A stretch of DNA of 37,743 nucleotides from a virus: positions 1-37,743 of the IMG/VR virus record IMGVR_UViG_3300030090_001223, one strand, 5' to 3'. The position numbers were made by a program, and so were the translations under genes. Positions 15,905-23,065 of the stretch are shown piece after piece. Numbering within the stretch: position 1 is the first letter of the stretch; each line of letters opens with the position of its first letter. The notes beneath the pieces were generated by a model. That model saw only the letters and a list, made by a program, of their open reading frames with translations, had not been told where the DNA came from and ran no database searches.

Positions 15905-16477
15905 CTAGAAAGGTAAATCTTCTTCCTTCTTTTTCTGTCCATCCCATACGTATATAGCACCAGCTCTAGGGGTAGTCCTCTCATTGCCTTCATTGTCTAT
16001 CCATTTGCTATGATAGACATCTATAAGCACTGGCATACCAGCCACATCGCTATCATCTACGCTAGGTAGATAGAACCTACCCTCACTATCCTCTTCTATC
16101 TTTACGCTAAAAGACTCTACTAGCTCTTTATAAGACTTGTTAGAGCCACTATTTTCTTCTAGGTTTGGGTGTGTGGAAGGGTCAGGCTTTTTAAATCTAA
16201 AGAATCCTTTAGACTTTACTTTCTTACCTACAAAGGCTTTGCCGCTAATCTCTTTACCATCTCTTTCATAGGTCTCACTACTGTTTTCTTCGGCTACTTC
16301 AAATGTAACTTCGTAAACATCTGCTAGATATTTACTTCTCACTACCAAGTCTTCTTTTACAGTTAACTCTGTAGCGTAGGCTTTATACGTACCCTCTGGC
16401 ATAACTCCAGAAAAGTCTGCTGCTGGGTCGTAATAAGCCTCTGACTTTGAATCTAGTATAGTATCTACACTACTCAT
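15905..16477 (-). CDS. ssb: Single-stranded DNA-binding protein
   Basis: A 190-residue protein ending in EEDLPF, the acidic tip with terminal Pro-Phe by which SSB proteins recruit partners. The body is beta-rich with several aromatic residues and Lys (GTYKAYATELTVKEDLVV, GKKVKSKGFFRFKKPDP), compatible with an OB fold. It overlaps the stop of the annealing-protein gene by 8 bases and has AAGGAG before the ATG. The pairing with a Sak3-type annealase and an exonuclease gives a phage recombination set, in which SSB tips usually load the annealase. The OB fold itself is not proven by motif; the C-terminal tip and context carry the call. Confidence 0.8.
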   Translation of the reverse strand: MSSVDTILDSKSEAYYDPAADFSGVMPEGTYKAYATELTVKEDLVVRSKYLADVYEVTFEVAEENSSETYERDGKEISGKAFVGKKVKSKGFFRFKKPDPSTHPNLEENSGSNKSYKELVESFSVKIEEDSEGRFYLPSVDDSDVAGMPVLIDVYHSKWIDNEGNERTTPRAGAIYVWDGQKKKEEDLPF

Positions 16478-17039
16478 CTACGTTCTCCTTGTTTTTTAGT
16501 AATCCTTTTAAGCTACTAACAGCTTTAGAGTAATTACCCTTATTTAAATTACCAGATCGTAGAGCAGTCTCCACTCTATCTTTCTCTTCTTTTCCAACTT
16601 CCATAGCTAGCTCAAGAATACTATCCTTCTCTTCTTCGCTTAGAGTTACATCTGGCAAATCTTCTCCAGCAAATATGTATAACCCTAAACCGTGTAGAGC
16701 AATAGCTTTTGCTAAGCATCTTTGTATAGATGTGTTTACTTGGAAAGCATCTGGTGTTTTGATAGGTTTGTTTCTATTATCTAGAACTGGGTGTACTTGC
16801 TCTCTAGTCACTCCGTTAACGGTCACAGAGACCTTTACGAAACAACCAGCTTCTGTCTGCATATAAGGCTGTCTATTTCCTTCTATGCCCCACTCGTGTA
16901 CTTCCCAGGTAGCGTCTGGAGCTACTCTCAATAACTCTCTAACTGCCCAAGCCCAACTTAGATATGTAAACATACCTTTTTTTTCGGACTTTGCAGAGAC
17001 ATCTACTCTATCTAGAACTTGAAATACATTATTTTCCAT
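16470..17039 (-). CDS. Sak3-type (DUF1071) single-strand annealing protein
   Basis: The sequence follows the DUF1071/Sak3 family closely: TYLSWAWAVRELLRVAPDA near the N-terminus, then beta strands with FVKVSVTVNGVTREQVHPVL, and the diagnostic SIQRCLAKAIALHGLGLYIF with AGEDLP. Members anneal complementary single strands and substitute for Red-beta in many phages. The C-terminal 60 residues are a variable charged helical tail. Length (189 aa) is typical or slightly short. Neighbours (exonuclease upstream, SSB downstream with overlapping start) confirm the pathway. Ribosome site AAGGAGAA lies 9 bases before ATG. Confidence 0.9.
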   Translation of the reverse strand: MENNVFQVLDRVDVSAKSEKKGMFTYLSWAWAVRELLRVAPDATWEVHEWGIEGNRQPYMQTEAGCFVKVSVTVNGVTREQVHPVLDNRNKPIKTPDAFQVNTSIQRCLAKAIALHGLGLYIFAGEDLPDVTLSEEEKDSILELAMEVGKEEKDRVETALRSGNLNKGNYSKAVSSLKGLLKNKENVDE

Positions 17040-17054
17040 AAGTATTTATTCTCC

Positions 17055-17918
17055 TTAAACCCAAGGACAGAGATGTCTTACGTCGCAGAAACGCTGACAC
17101 TTGACTCCATCCCAAGTTTCTTTATCGTTGCATTTAGTAGGTACCGTCTTACTCTCCAGAGCTTCTAGTAACCTATCTCTTTTCTCTTTAAAGAAGTCTA
17201 ACAAGTGGTCGTTATGTATCTTTGGGACTTCAACTAAATATATGTTCCTCTCTATGCCTCTATCTCTAGCAGCTATCAAACCACCGTCTCTAACTGTCAT
17301 TTGTACATACATTTTTTCTACTTGTTTCCCAGTAGACTCTATCATAAATCTATACATATTTATCTGTAGAGCCCAGTCACCCATATCTGCTTTCTCTGGA
17401 TTCTGGAAATACCTCTTTACTTTTTTCGGAGTACCAGCCTTTCCCCATCTACCACTTCTCTTATAGATTGCACCACTAGGATCATCTTCTAAATAGAACT
17501 CCATTCCTAGTACTTGTGATGCTTTATAAGAGCCAGTATTCTTGTAGTCAATAAGGGCTTTAGATTTACTGTCGTATAAGTCTACGATTCCAGTAATATC
17601 TATTCCCTCTAGGGAAACTTCAGACTCTTCTTGGCTTGCATTATTCTCTAGTATCCTATGATGCATAGTTCCAGCTAGAGAGAATGCATACTCTTGAGGG
17701 TCTATGTAATACTCCTCAGTTCTCTGTAAATAAGCCTGGCAAGTTCCATTAAGCAACTCTGTTACAGACGGCTTTCTATCTGGGTCTCTCTGCTTAGCCA
17801 TCTCTTCTAGAGCTGTAATGTATACTCCCATTCTTTCTACATCCAACTTTCTATCTTCTAGAGCATCCTGGAAAGAGATTGTGTCTCCCTCTGGATACTT
17901 AAAACCGATTGCTGGCAT
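17055..17918 (-). CDS. Cas4/RecB-like exonuclease with probable Fe-S cysteines
   Basis: A PD-(D/E)XK nuclease of 287 residues. Visible motifs: HHRILE (86-91), GIVDLYD with Asp113, IDYKN with Asp124-x-Lys126, and QINMYRF (Gln185, Tyr189), the QxxxY motif of RecB/Cas4/lambda-exonuclease relatives. Cys60 and a C-terminal cluster Cys274-x3-Cys278-x5-Cys284 resemble the split cysteine set that holds a 4Fe-4S cluster in Cas4 and AddB. It would resect DNA ends to feed the Sak3 annealase encoded next to it. It is the first gene of the left early operon, behind the promoter at 17944-17972 and the ribosome site AAAGGA. An adaptation role is unlikely as no CRISPR locus is present. Confidence 0.9.
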   Translation of the reverse strand: MPAIGFKYPEGDTISFQDALEDRKLDVERMGVYITALEEMAKQRDPDRKPSVTELLNGTCQAYLQRTEEYYIDPQEYAFSLAGTMHHRILENNASQEESEVSLEGIDITGIVDLYDSKSKALIDYKNTGSYKASQVLGMEFYLEDDPSGAIYKRSGRWGKAGTPKKVKRYFQNPEKADMGDWALQINMYRFMIESTGKQVEKMYVQMTVRDGGLIAARDRGIERNIYLVEVPKIHNDHLLDFFKEKRDRLLEALESKTVPTKCNDKETWDGVKCQRFCDVRHLCPWV

Positions 17919-17943
17919 TATTTACATTCCTTTTTCATAATTG

Positions 17944-17972
17944 AATATAAGCATAATAATATTTTATTACAA
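17944..17972 (-). promoter_or_regulatory. Leftward promoter TTGTAA-17-TATATT (module L, outward)
   Basis: On the minus strand TTGTAA is followed after exactly 17 bases by TATATT, 25 bases before the exonuclease ATG, with AAAGGA in between. It would drive the replication/recombination operon. It forms a divergent pair with the promoter at 17989-18017 and is homologous to the pair at 24509-24581. Confidence 0.75.
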
Positions 17973-17988
17973 TAATTATATTTTCTTG

Positions 17989-18017
17989 TTGACAAAACAT
18001 TGATTAAGCTATATATT
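17989..18017 (+). promoter_or_regulatory. Rightward promoter TTGACA-17-TATATT, antisense to amidoligase operon
   Basis: A perfect -35 (TTGACA), a 17-base spacer and TATATT, pointing right. There is no plus-strand gene downstream; transcription would run antisense into the 3' end of the amidoligase gene 50 bases away. The flanks (CTTGTTGACAAAA before, TATATTGTAAGTA at the -10) are the same as in the minus-strand promoter at 24509-24537. Confidence 0.75.
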
Positions 18018-18033
18018 GTAAGTACGTAGGGCG

Positions 18034-18066
18034 TAATAATATATATAATATATATATAATATATAT
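18034..18066. repeat. TA-rich tract at left edge of accessory block
   Basis: A run made almost only of alternating T and A follows the promoter at 17989 and ends at the stop of the amidoligase gene. A matching tract follows the homologous promoter at the right edge (24462-24487). It could melt easily or form cruciforms. A terminator role for the leftward operon is possible but lacks a GC stem. Confidence 0.6.
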
Positions 18067-18067
18067 A

Positions 18068-19387
18068 CTATACATTACTTCTTACGTAGCCCATAGCCTC
18101 ATAATCCTCCTTCTTATTATAATCATAGAACTTAGCGATTCTTTTTAGAATATACTTCTGAGTATCTTCTTCTATATCTAATAGAAGAAAGAACTCTGAA
18201 AGAGTTAGGTCTCTGTTAAGTATTATCCTATCTAGCTCTACATTAGTAAAGTGGTCTAGGTTTACAGTTATATCTCTAGCCTTATCTACTATCGCAGTAC
18301 ATATTCTTATCCAATGTAAGAGTTTTTCTTTGTTAAGAGTACCAGAATGATATCTAAACTCTATAGAGCCGTGTAGTATTCTAGCGTGCAAATTCATATT
18401 GCAGTACCTAGAGTCATTGTATTTCTCCATAGAGGGGTCTACTCCCCAAGAACTATACCAAGTATCTATAAAGTCTTGGTTACTTTCTATTCTATGTATA
18501 CTAGACCTAGATAATGGTATCTTTCTACACCATCTACTATTCTCTCTTGAAGGTGGCATCATCTTGTATAGAATATTCTGAACAGACTTACCTAGTAAAA
18601 GTAGACTCTTAAGGTGTTGATACTCTAAGTCTCTACCGTCTACGTGTACGTGAACTCCACAGCTTCTATTAACTTCGTATTCATCGTAGCTAGTAAATGC
18701 TGTTATATATTCTACGTCTTTCCATAGAGCATCTCCATTCTTAGGAACTCTAGATACAAACTCTACTGATCTAGAACCCTCTCCGTGAGCTTGTATGCTG
18801 CCGTCGTGTACTGCTCTCCAGTTACCAGCTACCTCGTTAGCTCCATCCCAATAGTCCCATCCATCAGAATAGCACTCTAACTCTAGACCAACAAGCCTCT
18901 TGGATTTGATCGTCTCAAAAGACCTTGAACTAGAACCCATCTCTCTTGTATGGTAGCTATCTAAGTCTACGTCGTCTCCGTCTCCAGGATAACATTCTTC
19001 GCAGTATGTGTACCCAGTTCCTTCGTGATACATAGAGTAGTCATTGTGAATCTCTCCATCACACGTTTCGCAATGAGTATAGTTTTCATAGAAACATTCT
19101 ACACAATAAGGGTCTCCATTTTCAGTCCATCTAAGGTCGTCGCTATCCTCTGAATGGTGTTGATGACACTCTTCACAAGCATAGACATTCTCCATACACT
19201 CTTCGCATACGTTCTCTTGAGCACTTCCATCTATATCTATGTCTGCTTCGTAGGCTGTACCTTCGTGTACTTCATCACACATATCGCATACGTAAGACTC
19301 TTCATTCTCTACGACTGGACTATCTTCACTAAGAGGTTCTGGAGAATCTCCATCTCTCAGTTGCGCTCTGCTAGGCATATTAGGCAT
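18068..19387 (-). CDS. Amidoligase with N-terminal zinc ribbons
   Basis: Residues 30-135 hold six CxxC pairs (34-37, 61-64, 71-74, 95-98, 106-109, 129-132), enough for three zinc ribbons. Residues about 165-380 match the Amidoligase_2 family, a glutamine-synthetase-like COOH-NH2 ligase fold: LVGLELECYS (Glu169, Glu171), VHDGSIQ, SVEFVS, CGVHVHVDG (243-251), NMNLHARILHGSIEFRYHSG with Glu343 and Arg345. Such enzymes are predicted to join a carboxylate to an amine using ATP, making peptide tags or unusual amides. The substrate is unknown; the ribbons may bind a nucleic acid or protein partner. Ribosome site GGAGG lies 4 bases before the first ATG. It is the last gene of the leftward block, next to a 107-residue gene and a glutamine amidotransferase. 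Confidence 0.85.
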   Translation of the reverse strand: MPNMPSRAQLRDGDSPEPLSEDSPVVENEESYVCDMCDEVHEGTAYEADIDIDGSAQENVCEECMENVYACEECHQHHSEDSDDLRWTENGDPYCVECFYENYTHCETCDGEIHNDYSMYHEGTGYTYCEECYPGDGDDVDLDSYHTREMGSSSRSFETIKSKRLVGLELECYSDGWDYWDGANEVAGNWRAVHDGSIQAHGEGSRSVEFVSRVPKNGDALWKDVEYITAFTSYDEYEVNRSCGVHVHVDGRDLEYQHLKSLLLLGKSVQNILYKMMPPSRENSRWCRKIPLSRSSIHRIESNQDFIDTWYSSWGVDPSMEKYNDSRYCNMNLHARILHGSIEFRYHSGTLNKEKLLHWIRICTAIVDKARDITVNLDHFTNVELDRIILNRDLTLSEFFLLLDIEEDTQKYILKRIAKFYDYNKKEDYEAMGYVRSNV

Positions 19388-19396
19388 ATATCCTCC

Positions 19397-19720
19397 TCAC
19401 GCTATTGCGTAGTTTGTAGTTATTACATAGAAAGCCATATAGTTAACTTCTCTGAGCCATCCTAGAGACTTGAGAGTCTTGTATATATCCTCTGCTTTAT
19501 TGCTTTTAACCTTCACTCCTTCTACATCTTCTATCTGTCTAGCAATAAACTTTAGATAAGATTCAAAACTTTCAGTATCTACGAAAGGATTTCTCTTAGC
19601 TTTATCGTATAGCTTTCTCATTACAAACATCTTAGAGCGTACTCTAATAGGACTAGATATACCAACTACAATAGCAGACTTTTTCTTTCTAACTCCAGAA
19701 ATATCCTTGCCTGGTATCAT
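19397..19720 (-). CDS. Amidoligase-module protein of unknown function (107 aa)
   Basis: It overlaps the end of the glutamine amidotransferase gene by 32 bases and ends 9 bases before the amidoligase start; GGAG lies 7 bases before its ATG. The middle (NPFVDTESFESYLKFIARQI) and end (AEDIYKTLKSLGWLREVNYM) look like a small alpha/beta or winged-helix-like fold. No Cys or catalytic motif. Because it is locked between two enzymes of the module it is a candidate substrate, carrier or adaptor, but that is inference from position. Confidence 0.7.
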   Translation of the reverse strand: MIPGKDISGVRKKKSAIVVGISSPIRVRSKMFVMRKLYDKAKRNPFVDTESFESYLKFIARQIEDVEGVKVKSNKAEDIYKTLKSLGWLREVNYMAFYVITTNYAIA

Positions 19721-20810
19721 CTTCAGTCTCCTTTGGTTTATTATTATATGGTCTACTGTAATTATAATTATTACAGTCTTCGCATATATAATGGTTATCT
19801 AATTTAACAGAGACACCACACCAATCTCCACACCAATCACATTCTATCCCGTGGTCTATCTCTGTATCTCCTTCTTCATACTCGCAATCTATACAAACGA
19901 ACTTGTTCTCTTTATCGTACCAGATTAAGTCCCACCAGTCTGCCTTAGTCGCACAAGAAGAGCATACTTCTTGCTGGGCTACTTGCCTACCACCAATAGA
20001 GCAGCTTGGTTGATTATAGTCTGTTACGTAGTAGTTAGATGCAATAGTATTTGTCTTATACTTCTTTCTACTCCAGTTGATTTTATCAGACAACTTGTCT
20101 GTATCTAGAGTATACAAAGTGTCTACCTTTGTCTCGTGTATAAGAACATTTGCTTCTACTGTGTAACGGCTTCCCTTTACTCTCTTGTTTACAACTCCCA
20201 ATAGAGATTTTTCTAGTATCTCTTTGGTTGATGCATAGAATAAAGTTCTAGCTTCTTTCCAATAGGCAAAGGCAGTAGGTCTACCATTCTCTCTGAGTAA
20301 GTTCAATATATTATTATTGTCCTTAACCCAAGATAGAGCGTAGTCTCCATACAGTTCGTCTAGACATTCTTGAAGATTATTGTTCTCATCTAGTAGAGCA
20401 AATATACATTGAGAATCTACCTCGTAAGACTTGCTTACAGAGACATCTTCGTGATTATATATTACTCCATTATGAGTGCCAATGATAGAACCTATCCTAA
20501 AGGGGTGAGCATTCTCCAGAGATATCTTTCCGTGGGTAGCATATCTAGTATGCCCCAAAACAATATTAGTCTCTGGGGTTAGCTGTTCTCTGATCGTATT
20601 CCAGTCTTTACTCTTTACTAAGTTGCTAGACTTTTTAAGAGATTTAAAGACAATAGGATTACTATCTTTTCTAAAGAACGCTAAGCCAGTAGAGTGTTCA
20701 CCTCTAATCTCTGACTCTCTAGTCAGATTAGTTAGGACTCTATCTATCTTCTTCATCTGAGACTTTGTCTGTGCATTCTGCTTCTTTGCCATTCCGTATA
20801 TCGCACACAT
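19689..20810 (-). CDS. Class II glutamine amidotransferase with C-terminal zinc ribbons
   Basis: An N-terminal nucleophile domain begins directly with Met-Cys2 (MCAIYGMAKK), the catalytic cysteine after Met removal. Family motifs follow: RGEHSTGLAF (36-45), LGHTRYATHG (85-94), HPF (102-104... His102 region), GTHNGVIYNH (111-120), VDSQ (131-134) and GDYALSW (155-161). These bind glutamine and release ammonia. Residues about 280-350 add CSSC, CIDC, CDWCGDWC and CEDC, a zinc-ribbon array like that on the amidoligase. No synthase or isomerase domain (as in GlmS, PurF or AsnB) is attached, so ammonia or glutamyl transfer probably serves a separate partner, most likely the amidoligase. AGGAGAA lies 7 bases before ATG. 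Confidence 0.9.
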   Translation of the reverse strand: MCAIYGMAKKQNAQTKSQMKKIDRVLTNLTRESEIRGEHSTGLAFFRKDSNPIVFKSLKKSSNLVKSKDWNTIREQLTPETNIVLGHTRYATHGKISLENAHPFRIGSIIGTHNGVIYNHEDVSVSKSYEVDSQCIFALLDENNNLQECLDELYGDYALSWVKDNNNILNLLRENGRPTAFAYWKEARTLFYASTKEILEKSLLGVVNKRVKGSRYTVEANVLIHETKVDTLYTLDTDKLSDKINWSRKKYKTNTIASNYYVTDYNQPSCSIGGRQVAQQEVCSSCATKADWWDLIWYDKENKFVCIDCEYEEGDTEIDHGIECDWCGDWCGVSVKLDNHYICEDCNNYNYSRPYNNKPKETEDDTRQGYFWS

Positions 20811-20836
20811 CTATTTATTCTCCTGTTCTAGTTGTC

Positions 20837-20879
20837 GAGTATTATTACATCATAGGCTCTCCTATATCCAATAATACTC
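20837..20879. other. Long bipartite hairpin between glycosylase-like and amidotransferase genes
   Basis: Outer arms GAGTATTATT and AATAATACTC (10 bp) enclose an inner stem ATAGG/CCTAT with a 4-base loop; the two stems are separated by a small internal loop. It straddles the stop codon of the gene ending at 20862. No T-run follows on the minus strand, so RNA processing or stability is more likely than termination. Confidence 0.65.
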
Positions 20880-21278
20880 TAGGTTATCTGGTTCAGTCCA
20901 ACCATAACTTGAATAGAACTTAAAGTCCTTTCTAAGTAGGTTGCTTCTATGAGATGCGTGTAGCTTCTCTTCACCGAGCCAGTGCGGCATCTCTACATTT
21001 TCGGATATACCATACATTTCCATAGTATTGTTATACCCTCTAAGTATCCACTCCTCTATCATTTTATTCTTGTAGAGAAGCAGAGCCTCTTCGTAGCCTT
21101 GCCACATAGTTACAGCTGGATGATTCTTCCAGCCTTTGTACTCTCTACCACTCTTCGTAGGTACGCCTGTTAAAGCGTTGAAGATCTGTAGAGCTTCCAC
21201 TCTCTGTTTACCTAGCCTTCTGTAGTCTAGGCATTGTGCAGAGAGCGTAAAGTCTTTATATGGTAAAAATGTCTGCAT
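20862..21278 (-). CDS. MSMEG_6728-family protein, T4 endonuclease V-like
   Basis: The 138-residue protein follows the MSMEG_6728-type family end to end: MQTFLPYKDFTLSAQCLDYR, RRLGKQRVEALQIFNAL, GWKNHPAVTMWQGYEEALL, then MPHWLGEEKLHASHRSNLLR and a C-terminal PDNLEYYWI. This family belongs, as I recall, to the Pyr_excise group with T4 pyrimidine-dimer DNA glycosylase. Arg20-Arg21, Glu28, His53 and the His107/His110/Arg111 group are the constant polar residues. DNA repair of UV damage is the family-based guess, but the biochemical activity of this branch is not established to my knowledge. It is in the same transcript as the amidotransferase, 51 bases upstream, across a hairpin. Confidence 0.8.
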   Translation of the reverse strand: MQTFLPYKDFTLSAQCLDYRRLGKQRVEALQIFNALTGVPTKSGREYKGWKNHPAVTMWQGYEEALLLYKNKMIEEWILRGYNNTMEMYGISENVEMPHWLGEEKLHASHRSNLLRKDFKFYSSYGWTEPDNLEYYWI

Positions 21279-21284
21279 TAATTA

Positions 21285-21437
21285 TTATCTCCAGAACTTA
21301 TCCTCTAGCCAGGATACTATGTACCTTGCTAGTAGAGTAATGTTTACTACTATAAAAGATACATATATATACACATAATGTGTAAGTCCGTGTGGTTCTC
21401 CACACAAACCGAGTAGATGTTTAAGAGTCTCTAGCAT
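21285..21437 (-). CDS. Small single-pass membrane protein (50 aa)
   Basis: A short gene between 20862 and 21431. Its ATG overlaps the stop of the upstream gene by 7 bases. The protein has a polar start (MLETLKHLLGLCGEPHGLTH), one hydrophobic segment (YVYIYVSFIVVNITLLARYI, about 21-40) and a charged tail (VSWLEDKFWR). A single membrane span with a polar N-terminus suits a small holin-like, antiholin-like or regulatory peptide, but early-operon position argues against a classical lysis gene. Confidence 0.6.
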   Translation of the reverse strand: MLETLKHLLGLCGEPHGLTHYVYIYVSFIVVNITLLARYIVSWLEDKFWR

Positions 21438-21838
21438 CCGCAGCTACCAGATTTACAGCTAGAGTCCATTACTGCCTTATCAAACCACTGGTCTCCAACT
21501 CTTACCACTCTACCATCTACTACATACTCTACAATGTAGCACCACTTTCTAGCTCTAGAGTTATATCCTTTTAGCTTTACTTTACTACCATTGAGAGTAT
21601 ATTCTTTCTCTACATCAAAGCCTTTTAGCTTTGCTAGTTGTAGTAAGTTTTCCCATTCTTTGGTAATAACTTCTCCATCTTCTGATATTATATTTACTTT
21701 CATTTGGAAGGTAGCTTCACTCTCTGAGTAACTACAATTACCCAGCTCTATTTTTACACCGAGCTCCTCTCCGACTGCTTTCAGAGCTTTATTACCTTTC
21801 TCTCTGATCGCCTTCAATGTCTCTCTATCTAGTGTCAT
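21431..21838 (-). CDS. Conserved phage protein starting MTLDRETL (135 aa)
   Basis: I choose the ATG at 21838 over the one at 21871, because the upstream small gene (21825-21998) ends just inside it and the N-terminus MTLDRETLKAIREKGNKALK then matches a phage protein family I recall. The middle is beta-rich (VKIELGNCSYSESEATFQMK), and the C-terminus has a beta region with ARKWCYIVEYVVDGRVVRVG and a Cys/Gly/Ser tail (SSCKSGSCGC). Function unknown; the Cys-rich tail may bind metal or be redox active. Confidence 0.7.
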   Translation of the reverse strand: MTLDRETLKAIREKGNKALKAVGEELGVKIELGNCSYSESEATFQMKVNIISEDGEVITKEWENLLQLAKLKGFDVEKEYTLNGSKVKLKGYNSRARKWCYIVEYVVDGRVVRVGDQWFDKAVMDSSCKSGSCGC

Positions 21839-21998
21839 TAGCTTTGTCTTTCTCTCTATACCATATCGCATAGAGTTGTTTTTTGTTATAAGAGTTTGCT
21901 TTACTCTTGGTTATGTCAAATCTTTTCATAGCCCACTCTACGAGGTGTATCTTCCTAGTATGTGGACATCTAGAGTAACTGTATTGTATATTACTCAT
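21825..21998 (-). CDS. Small basic protein (57 aa)
   Basis: The ATG overlaps the previous stop (ATGAGTAA), and the stop lies 14 bases inside the next gene, so it fits a tight coupled chain. Sequence: MSNIQYSYSRCPHTRKIHLV, followed by EWAMKRFDITKSKANSYNKK. The N-terminal SRCPHTRKIHLVEWA region has a Cys and two His that could be part of a metal site. No family was recognised. Confidence 0.6.
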   Translation of the reverse strand: MSNIQYSYSRCPHTRKIHLVEWAMKRFDITKSKANSYNKKQLYAIWYREKDKANDTR

Positions 21999-22170
21999 CA
22001 GTCTCTTTGTAGTCTTCTATAATAGAATCAAGACTCTGCAGCAATCTTTCGTCTGTCCAGCCATTACTCTCTTCAAATAAATTTTTGTAGACTTCGCATC
22101 TGATCAGCTCTGCAATCTCTGTGAGAGCGTTGAACTGTTCTAGATTAATCTCTCTTACTGGTTGTGCCAT
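21991..22170 (-). CDS. Small acidic helical protein (59 aa)
   Basis: AGGAG lies 5 bases before the ATG, an excellent ribosome site. The product is helical and acidic (INLEQFNALTEIAELIRCEV, GWTDERLLQSLDSIIEDYKE). It ends in overlap with the next start. Function unknown. Confidence 0.65.
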   Translation of the reverse strand: MAQPVREINLEQFNALTEIAELIRCEVYKNLFEESNGWTDERLLQSLDSIIEDYKETDE

Positions 22171-22179
22171 CTCTACTCC

Positions 22180-22380
22180 TTATCTTAGTTTAAAAAATTC
22201 TAGTACTCTATATGTAAATGATTCTCTACAATAGTTTGTCCAGGCAGATAGAACTACATCTCTCTTCATCTTTGCCTCTCCGTTCTTTATTCTATACTTT
22301 TCCATTACAGCTCTGAACTTCGGTAGAGTATTTTCTTGGTCAATGTATTCGTATCTCCAATGTGTATTACTCTTATTCAT
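22180..22380 (-). CDS. Small hypothetical protein (66 aa)
   Basis: GGAG precedes the ATG by about 9 bases. The product is basic with several aromatic residues (HWRYEYIDQENTLPKFRAVM, LSAWTNYCRESFTYRVLEFF). No motif recognised. It continues the closely spaced chain of small early genes. Confidence 0.6.
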   Translation of the reverse strand: MNKSNTHWRYEYIDQENTLPKFRAVMEKYRIKNGEAKMKRDVVLSAWTNYCRESFTYRVLEFFKLR

Positions 22381-22392
22381 ATTACTAGTCTC

Positions 22393-22563
22393 CTATTTGT
22401 TATTGTCTCTAAGTAATTTCTTTTCTAATAGTAATTCTTCTCTAAATTTCTTTATAGCAGCTACTCTGCTATATCCGTAGTATACTCTTTTAAAGAGAGA
22501 GTCATATCTCTCTATATACTCATAAAATAAATACGAGCCATCGCTCTGTCTATCGCTTATCAT
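22393..22563 (-). CDS. Small helical protein (56 aa)
   Basis: The gene fills the space between 22380 and 22565. The product has an aromatic N-terminal half (GSYLFYEYIERYDSLFKRVY) and a basic helical end (AAIKKFREELLLEKKLLRDN). The start is 1 base after the upstream stop and the ribosome site is weak (GGTAGA), consistent with coupling. Function unknown. Confidence 0.6.
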   Translation of the reverse strand: MISDRQSDGSYLFYEYIERYDSLFKRVYYGYSRVAAIKKFREELLLEKKLLRDNNK

Positions 22564-22564
22564 T

Positions 22565-22999
22565 CTACCAGGTCTTTTCCTCTCTGAGAATTGGTCTTAG
22601 CAGCTTGGGGTCTATTCTCTTTGTGGTGCTTCTTCCAGGTTGAGTCTGGTTTCTACGTAGCTTTAGATTGTGCTTGTACATTCTCTCTTTCTCTTCCCAT
22701 TGCTCTAATGAGCTAAGCACTCTATTCATATGTTTGTAGCCTACTTTGATCAGACTACGTTTGTTTCTATCATATACATTGATGTAGGTACCATTATCGT
22801 AGAGATGACTACGCATATAGAATAATATCTCGCTAATCTCTTTCAATGTCTTTCTAGCAAATATTTTCTCTCCGTACATAAATAGCAGCCATTTGTTGTC
22901 TACGTGTTCAATCTCTATAAGGATAGTATCTTTCTTACTGTCCTCATTGTCTACATAACGGTCAATCTCTGTAATATGTTTGTAAGATTGATTTAACAT
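22565..22999 (-). CDS. Hypothetical early protein (144 aa)
   Basis: I place the start at ATG 22999, which has GAGAG 5 bases upstream, rather than the TTG at 23011 in the same frame. An N-terminal alpha/beta part (DTILIEIEHVDNKWLLFMYG, then RKTLKEISEILFYMRSHLYD) is followed by a basic tail (NLKLRRNQTQPGRSTTKRID). No family recognised. It is the first gene after the terminator at 23037-23065, and no clear promoter is seen for it. Confidence 0.65.
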   Translation of the reverse strand: MLNQSYKHITEIDRYVDNEDSKKDTILIEIEHVDNKWLLFMYGEKIFARKTLKEISEILFYMRSHLYDNGTYINVYDRNKRSLIKVGYKHMNRVLSSLEQWEEKERMYKHNLKLRRNQTQPGRSTTKRIDPKLLRPILREEKTW

Positions 23000-23036
23000 T
23001 TGATCTCTCAATTTCTTTAGTTAGAATAAAACTAGG

Positions 23037-23065
23037 TTAAAGAAAAGCCCGTATCTCTACGGGCT
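23037..23065 (-). terminator. Rho-independent terminator after the palindrome-controlled gene
   Basis: On the minus strand AGCCCGT and ACGGGCT (7 bp) close a 6-base loop and are followed by TTTCTTT. It lies 24 bases after the stop of the gene at 23089-23514, so that gene is probably a single-gene unit unless read-through feeds the downstream block. Confidence 0.8.

Noticed and set aside
17955-17995. Minus-strand -35 TTGTCA (17990-17995) as the driver of the exonuclease operon
   Set aside because: No -10 box lies 16-18 bases downstream; TTGTAA-17-TATATT at 17972-17944 fits better.
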